Of a DNA stretch of 19,654 nt, positions 16,573-19,654 are shown one piece after another (positions within the stretch are counted from its first letter, which is position 1; each line of letters opens with the position of its first letter). Location: assembly GCA_018396935.1 (NCBI GenBank), contig JAGTRA010000006.1, positions 1 through 19,654 on the forward strand, in the 5' to 3' direction. The notes below the pieces were generated by a model. That model searched no databases. It saw only the letters and a program-made list of their open reading frames with translations, and was not told the origin of the DNA. The position numbers and the translations under genes are program-made. This stretch comes from Candidatus Bathyarchaeota archaeon (GTDB lineage: Archaea; Thermoproteota; Bathyarchaeia; Bathyarchaeales; Bathycorpusculaceae).

Positions 16573-18015
16573 ATGTCGGATCTTGGAGTCACAGTTAAAA
16601 AATCAGAAAATCTCTCAGAGTGGTACACACAAGTGGTTTTAAAATCTGGGTTAGCTGACTATGCTCCAATAAAAGGGTGTATGGTATACAGGGAGCTCTC
16701 ATACGCCATATGGGAAAAAATTCAGCAAATACTTAATGAGAAGATTAAGCGAACAGGGCATAAGAATGTATACTTCCCCCTCCTCATCCCTGAAAGTTTC
16801 CTGAGGAAGGAGGCTGAGCATTTTTCAGGCTTTGTACCAGAGGTTGCGTGGGTTACTATAGGCGGCGAGAAACCCTTAGAGGAGAAACTCGCAATTAGAC
16901 CAACTTCTGAAACCATAATCTATGCCATGTATGCCAAGTGGATTAGGAGTTGGCGGGACCTGCCTATAAAGCTTAACCAATGGTGTAGCGTCGTAAGATG
17001 GGAAACAAAAGCTACAAAGCTCTTTCTTAGGACTAGGGAGTTTCTGTGGCAAGAGGGGCACACCGCCCATGCTACAAAAGAAGAGGCTGACGAGGAAGTT
17101 ATGGAAATTTTAAATGAGTACAAAGACCTCATGGAGAATTACCTAGCTATACCCGTGCTTATAGGAAGAAAAAGTGATAGTGAAAAGTTTGCGGGAGCAG
17201 TTTACACTACAACTTTAGAGGCAATAATGCCCGATGGAAAAGCGCTACAAATGGGAACATCCCATAATTTAGGTCAGAATTTCTCAAAGGTTTTTGACAT
17301 TAAATTCATAGGTAAAGATGAAAAAGAACACTATGTATGGCAAACATCATGGGGAATATCCACCAGAGTTATAGGCGCCATGGTTATGGTTCACGGTGAT
17401 GATAGGGGCCTCGTTATACCTCCAAGGGTTGCCCCTATACAAGTTGTTGTGATACCAATACCATATAAGGATACTAGCACTGAAGTGATCATGAATAAAG
17501 CGAAGGAGGTGTATGAGCGCCTCCAAAGCGCTGGTATATCAACTCATTTAGATGATAGAAGAGAGTACACCCCTGGATGGAAATTTAATGATTGGGAGCT
17601 AAAGGGAGTCCCCATTAGGGCTGAAATAGGTCCTAGAGATGTTAAACATGGACAAGTAACTCTTGCAAGAAGGGACACTCTTGAGAAAATTATAGTTAAG
17701 GATGAAGAAGTTGTGGAGGTTGTAAAAAAGCTCTTGGAGGATATTCAGAATAATATGTTTAATAGGGCTAAGAGGTTCTTGGAAGAAATGATAACCACCG
17801 TGAAAAACTATGATGAATTTAAAGCCGTCCTTAAGAATAAAGGCGGTTTCATCAGGGCCTCATGGTGCTTAAGCCCAGAATGTGAAAGAAAGATAAAGGA
17901 GGAAACTGGTGCTACAATAAGACTAATACCATTTGAAAAAGAGGAGCCTATCTCAAACTGCATATACTGCGGAAAAGAAGCAAAAGAAATGGTTTACTTC
18001 GCCAGATCATATTAG
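16573..18015 (+). CDS. proS: Prolyl-tRNA synthetase, archaeal/eukaryotic type
   Basis: It charges tRNA-Pro with proline in the cytosol. The 480-residue protein lacks the bacterial editing insertion between motifs 2 and 3. Class II landmarks are the motif 1 region ending NVYFPLLIPESF (65-76), RPTSET (109-114), motif 2 TREFLWQEGHTAH (154-166), and motif 3 SWGISTRVIGAMVMVHGDDRG (259-279). The anticodon-binding domain follows at about 288-395. The C-terminal zinc-binding domain has CLSPEC (432-437) and CIYC (463-466). The protein ends in RSY; a terminal tyrosine is typical of this type, where it reaches back to the active site. ATG 16573 follows a purine-rich GGGATTAAG. Its TAG stop overlaps the convergent AOR stop by three bases. 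Confidence 0.97.
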   Translation: MSDLGVTVKKSENLSEWYTQVVLKSGLADYAPIKGCMVYRELSYAIWEKIQQILNEKIKRTGHKNVYFPLLIPESFLRKEAEHFSGFVPEVAWVTIGGEKPLEEKLAIRPTSETIIYAMYAKWIRSWRDLPIKLNQWCSVVRWETKATKLFLRTREFLWQEGHTAHATKEEADEEVMEILNEYKDLMENYLAIPVLIGRKSDSEKFAGAVYTTTLEAIMPDGKALQMGTSHNLGQNFSKVFDIKFIGKDEKEHYVWQTSWGISTRVIGAMVMVHGDDRGLVIPPRVAPIQVVVIPIPYKDTSTEVIMNKAKEVYERLQSAGISTHLDDRREYTPGWKFNDWELKGVPIRAEIGPRDVKHGQVTLARRDTLEKIIVKDEEVVEVVKKLLEDIQNNMFNRAKRFLEEMITTVKNYDEFKAVLKNKGGFIRASWCLSPECERKIKEETGATIRLIPFEKEEPISNCIYCGKEAKEMVYFARSY

Positions 18016-19654
18016 GAAAGTTTAACTTTCTTCCCTAACTCATTAATAACGTCCGCAAGACCTAGTTGAATAAGGGTTTTCTTCCTCGGAATTCCTCTCT
18101 CGTCCCAGCCTCTCTTTTGGTAGTACATCTGCAACATGGCTTCGTATTTTGTCCTGTCAAGTTTAGCTCCTTTGAGGGAACCCTTAGATAATGGTTCATT
18201 AAACCATCTTAATGGCGGAACATCCATTTCACTAGTCCAAACCTCGCCAAATTCTCGAACCCAGAAAGCGCGTATTAACGTGTCGGCCGAGCCCGTTTGT
18301 AGGGCCGGAACAGCATACGGGGATCTTGGATACCAGTCTAGCTCAAAACCCAGTTCAACCCATGGAAGTCTACATACTGTGGCAAATTCAAAAAAGCCTC
18401 CGCGGAGCCTCTGTAACTCAATAACCTTATCCACTTTTTCTTCGCCATAACTTTCCCTTCCAGCCTTAACCTCCCACGAAATGACCCAAGCATCTTTATG
18501 ATGCGCGCCTATTGGGCATGTGGCGTAAGATAGAGCCATAGCCGGCGCAGCGTGACAATCATACCCCGAAATTTCCAGACCCTTAATATGCATAGCCCAA
18601 CCATTTTGATAACAGCCAAATTTCTCAGATGCGAAGCGTACACCCTCAGCAAGGATCGCGCCTAAACCACGTCTGCTGGCGATATCCCCTATGAGAGTCT
18701 TGGCGGAGTCATAGCTGCCCCATGGAATACTCTCCTTAATTAATCCTTTCTCAGAAGCTTCCATTGCGAAACCTATAACATTACCAAGTGAAATAGTGTC
18801 TAAGCCTAAGTCATCAGCCAGCCTATTCAAGGCTGCGACCTTCTTTAAATCGCCTAGGCCTATGTTCGCACCAAGCATAGCAACGTTTTCATAGTCTAAC
18901 TCAGATTCCATGCCATCAATATCTTCGACAATATTTCCACATGTCATGTTACAGTTGGGACAGCCACGCTGAGAAACTTTAAGCTTTTCCATAGCAAAAC
19001 CTCCTATACTGTCAGCCTCTTCAAAGATTCCTTCTCTAAAATTACATGTAGGCAAAACACTGTTCTCTTGACTCCATTCCAGTGTCATCATGGTTCCCTG
19101 TCGTTTCCAAAAATCATAATTTGGCTTTTCAAGTATTTCTCCGTAGGCTTTAGAGCCTAACTCCTTAACTGCTTTAGGATCAGCAGCTTCTAGATTACCT
19201 GACCCTGAAATAACTATAGCTTTAAGCTTCTTAGACCCCATAACAGCACCCATGCCGGGCCTGCCGCCAGCTCGTCCACCTTGCGAGACAATATTAGCAA
19301 ACTTCACAAGGTTTTCTCCAGCAGGCCCTATTGAGAGAACACCTACATATCGGCCATAAATCTCTAACAAACGTTTTTCAACCTCAAAGGAGCCTAAACC
19401 CCAGAAATCCTCAGCTTTTAAGAATTGGACATCATCATCTTGAATTACCAATATGACGGGTTTTTCCGAAGCTCCCTCTATTATAATCGCGTCATAACCT
19501 GCTTCACGCATTTCAACTGCGGCTTTAGAGCCGAGATTTCCATCTCCGTAACCTCCTGTAAGGGGGCTTTTAGCAGCAACAACAAGCTTACCACTACTTG
19601 GTATGGGAAATCCAGTTAATGGACCGGCGGCAAATATTAATTTATTGTCAGGGG
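18012..19654 (-). CDS. Aldehyde:ferredoxin oxidoreductase family tungstoenzyme, 5' partial
   Basis: A second AOR-family protein, read on the minus strand. The frame stays open to the window end, so the first part of the N-terminal pterin domain is missing; an ATG at 19511 is internal. The upstream residues read KLIFAAGPLTGFPIPSSGKL and then VVAAKSPLTGG, the normal AOR continuation. The cluster motif is intact here: CPNCNMTC (CxxCxxxC), with a likely fourth ligand in ATVCRLPW. The pterin motif is DDLGLDTISLGNVIGFAME, and the active-site segment reads KGLEISGYDCH followed by CPIGAHH. It resembles typical AOR/FOR-like enzymes more than its divergent relative at 12505-14385. No ferredoxin gene is seen beside it, though one could lie beyond the edge. 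Its TAA overlaps the proS stop. Confidence 0.93.
   Translation of the reverse strand, partial: PDNKLIFAAGPLTGFPIPSSGKLVVAAKSPLTGGYGDGNLGSKAAVEMREAGYDAIIIEGASEKPVILVIQDDDVQFLKAEDFWGLGSFEVEKRLLEIYGRYVGVLSIGPAGENLVKFANIVSQGGRAGGRPGMGAVMGSKKLKAIVISGSGNLEAADPKAVKELGSKAYGEILEKPNYDFWKRQGTMMTLEWSQENSVLPTCNFREGIFEEADSIGGFAMEKLKVSQRGCPNCNMTCGNIVEDIDGMESELDYENVAMLGANIGLGDLKKVAALNRLADDLGLDTISLGNVIGFAMEASEKGLIKESIPWGSYDSAKTLIGDIASRRGLGAILAEGVRFASEKFGCYQNGWAMHIKGLEISGYDCHAAPAMALSYATCPIGAHHKDAWVISWEVKAGRESYGEEKVDKVIELQRLRGGFFEFATVCRLPWVELGFELDWYPRSPYAVPALQTGSADTLIRAFWVREFGEVWTSEMDVPPLRWFNEPLSKGSLKGAKLDRTKYEAMLQMYYQKRGWDERGIPRKKTLIQLGLADVINELGKKVKLS

Overview
The window is a gene-dense chromosomal segment of an archaeon. 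The evidence is an archaeal-type phosphoglycerate kinase, an archaeal cofactor-independent phosphoglycerate mutase (ApgM family), an archaeal/eukaryotic-type prolyl-tRNA synthetase ending in tyrosine, an endonuclease Q with a C-terminal PCNA-binding motif, two tungsten aldehyde:ferredoxin oxidoreductases, TATA-like boxes upstream of genes, and frequent TTG/GTG starts. The mix of a bacterial-type GAPDH with an archaeal PGK, ApgM and glycogen genes fits an anaerobic heterotroph of the Bathyarchaeia/Thermoproteota kind. That lineage is an inference from gene content only.

Layout. 1-906: C-terminal part of a pyridine-nucleotide disulfide oxidoreductase (+). 1001-3309: GAPDH and PGK (+), the central steps of glycolysis/gluconeogenesis. 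3391-7066: a four-gene + strand cluster of GH57 glucanase, small winged-helix protein, a glycosyltransferase N-terminal half and a full GT-B glycosyltransferase, read as storage-polysaccharide (glycogen/alpha-glucan) metabolism. 7125-11854: a minus-strand run transcribed in the order DedA-like membrane protein, endonuclease Q, TldD, PmbA/TldE. 11975-14385: divergent from that run, a four-cluster ferredoxin overlapping a tungsten oxidoreductase (AorA/AorB-like pair). 14394-16349: minus-strand 5-formyltetrahydrofolate cyclo-ligase family protein and ApgM. 16573-18015: prolyl-tRNA synthetase (+). 18012-19654: a second AOR-family gene (-), cut by the window end.

How it fits together. GAPDH, PGK and ApgM cover three consecutive lower-glycolytic reactions. 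The GH57/glycosyltransferase cluster would feed or drain hexose units through them. The two AOR proteins would pass electrons from aldehyde oxidation to ferredoxin. TldD/TldE and EndoQ are housekeeping peptide processing and DNA repair.

No tRNA, rRNA, CRISPR array, transposase or integration site was seen. The longest stretch without a gene is 223 bases (16350-16572), which holds a probable proS promoter and an imperfect hairpin. The points most worth a second look are the stand-alone glycosyltransferase half-domain beside its full-length paralogue, the Asp-for-Cys change in the cluster motif of the first AOR, the bacterial-type GAPDH, and the EndoQ with a textbook PIP box. I found no clear wholly novel defence or mobile system here.
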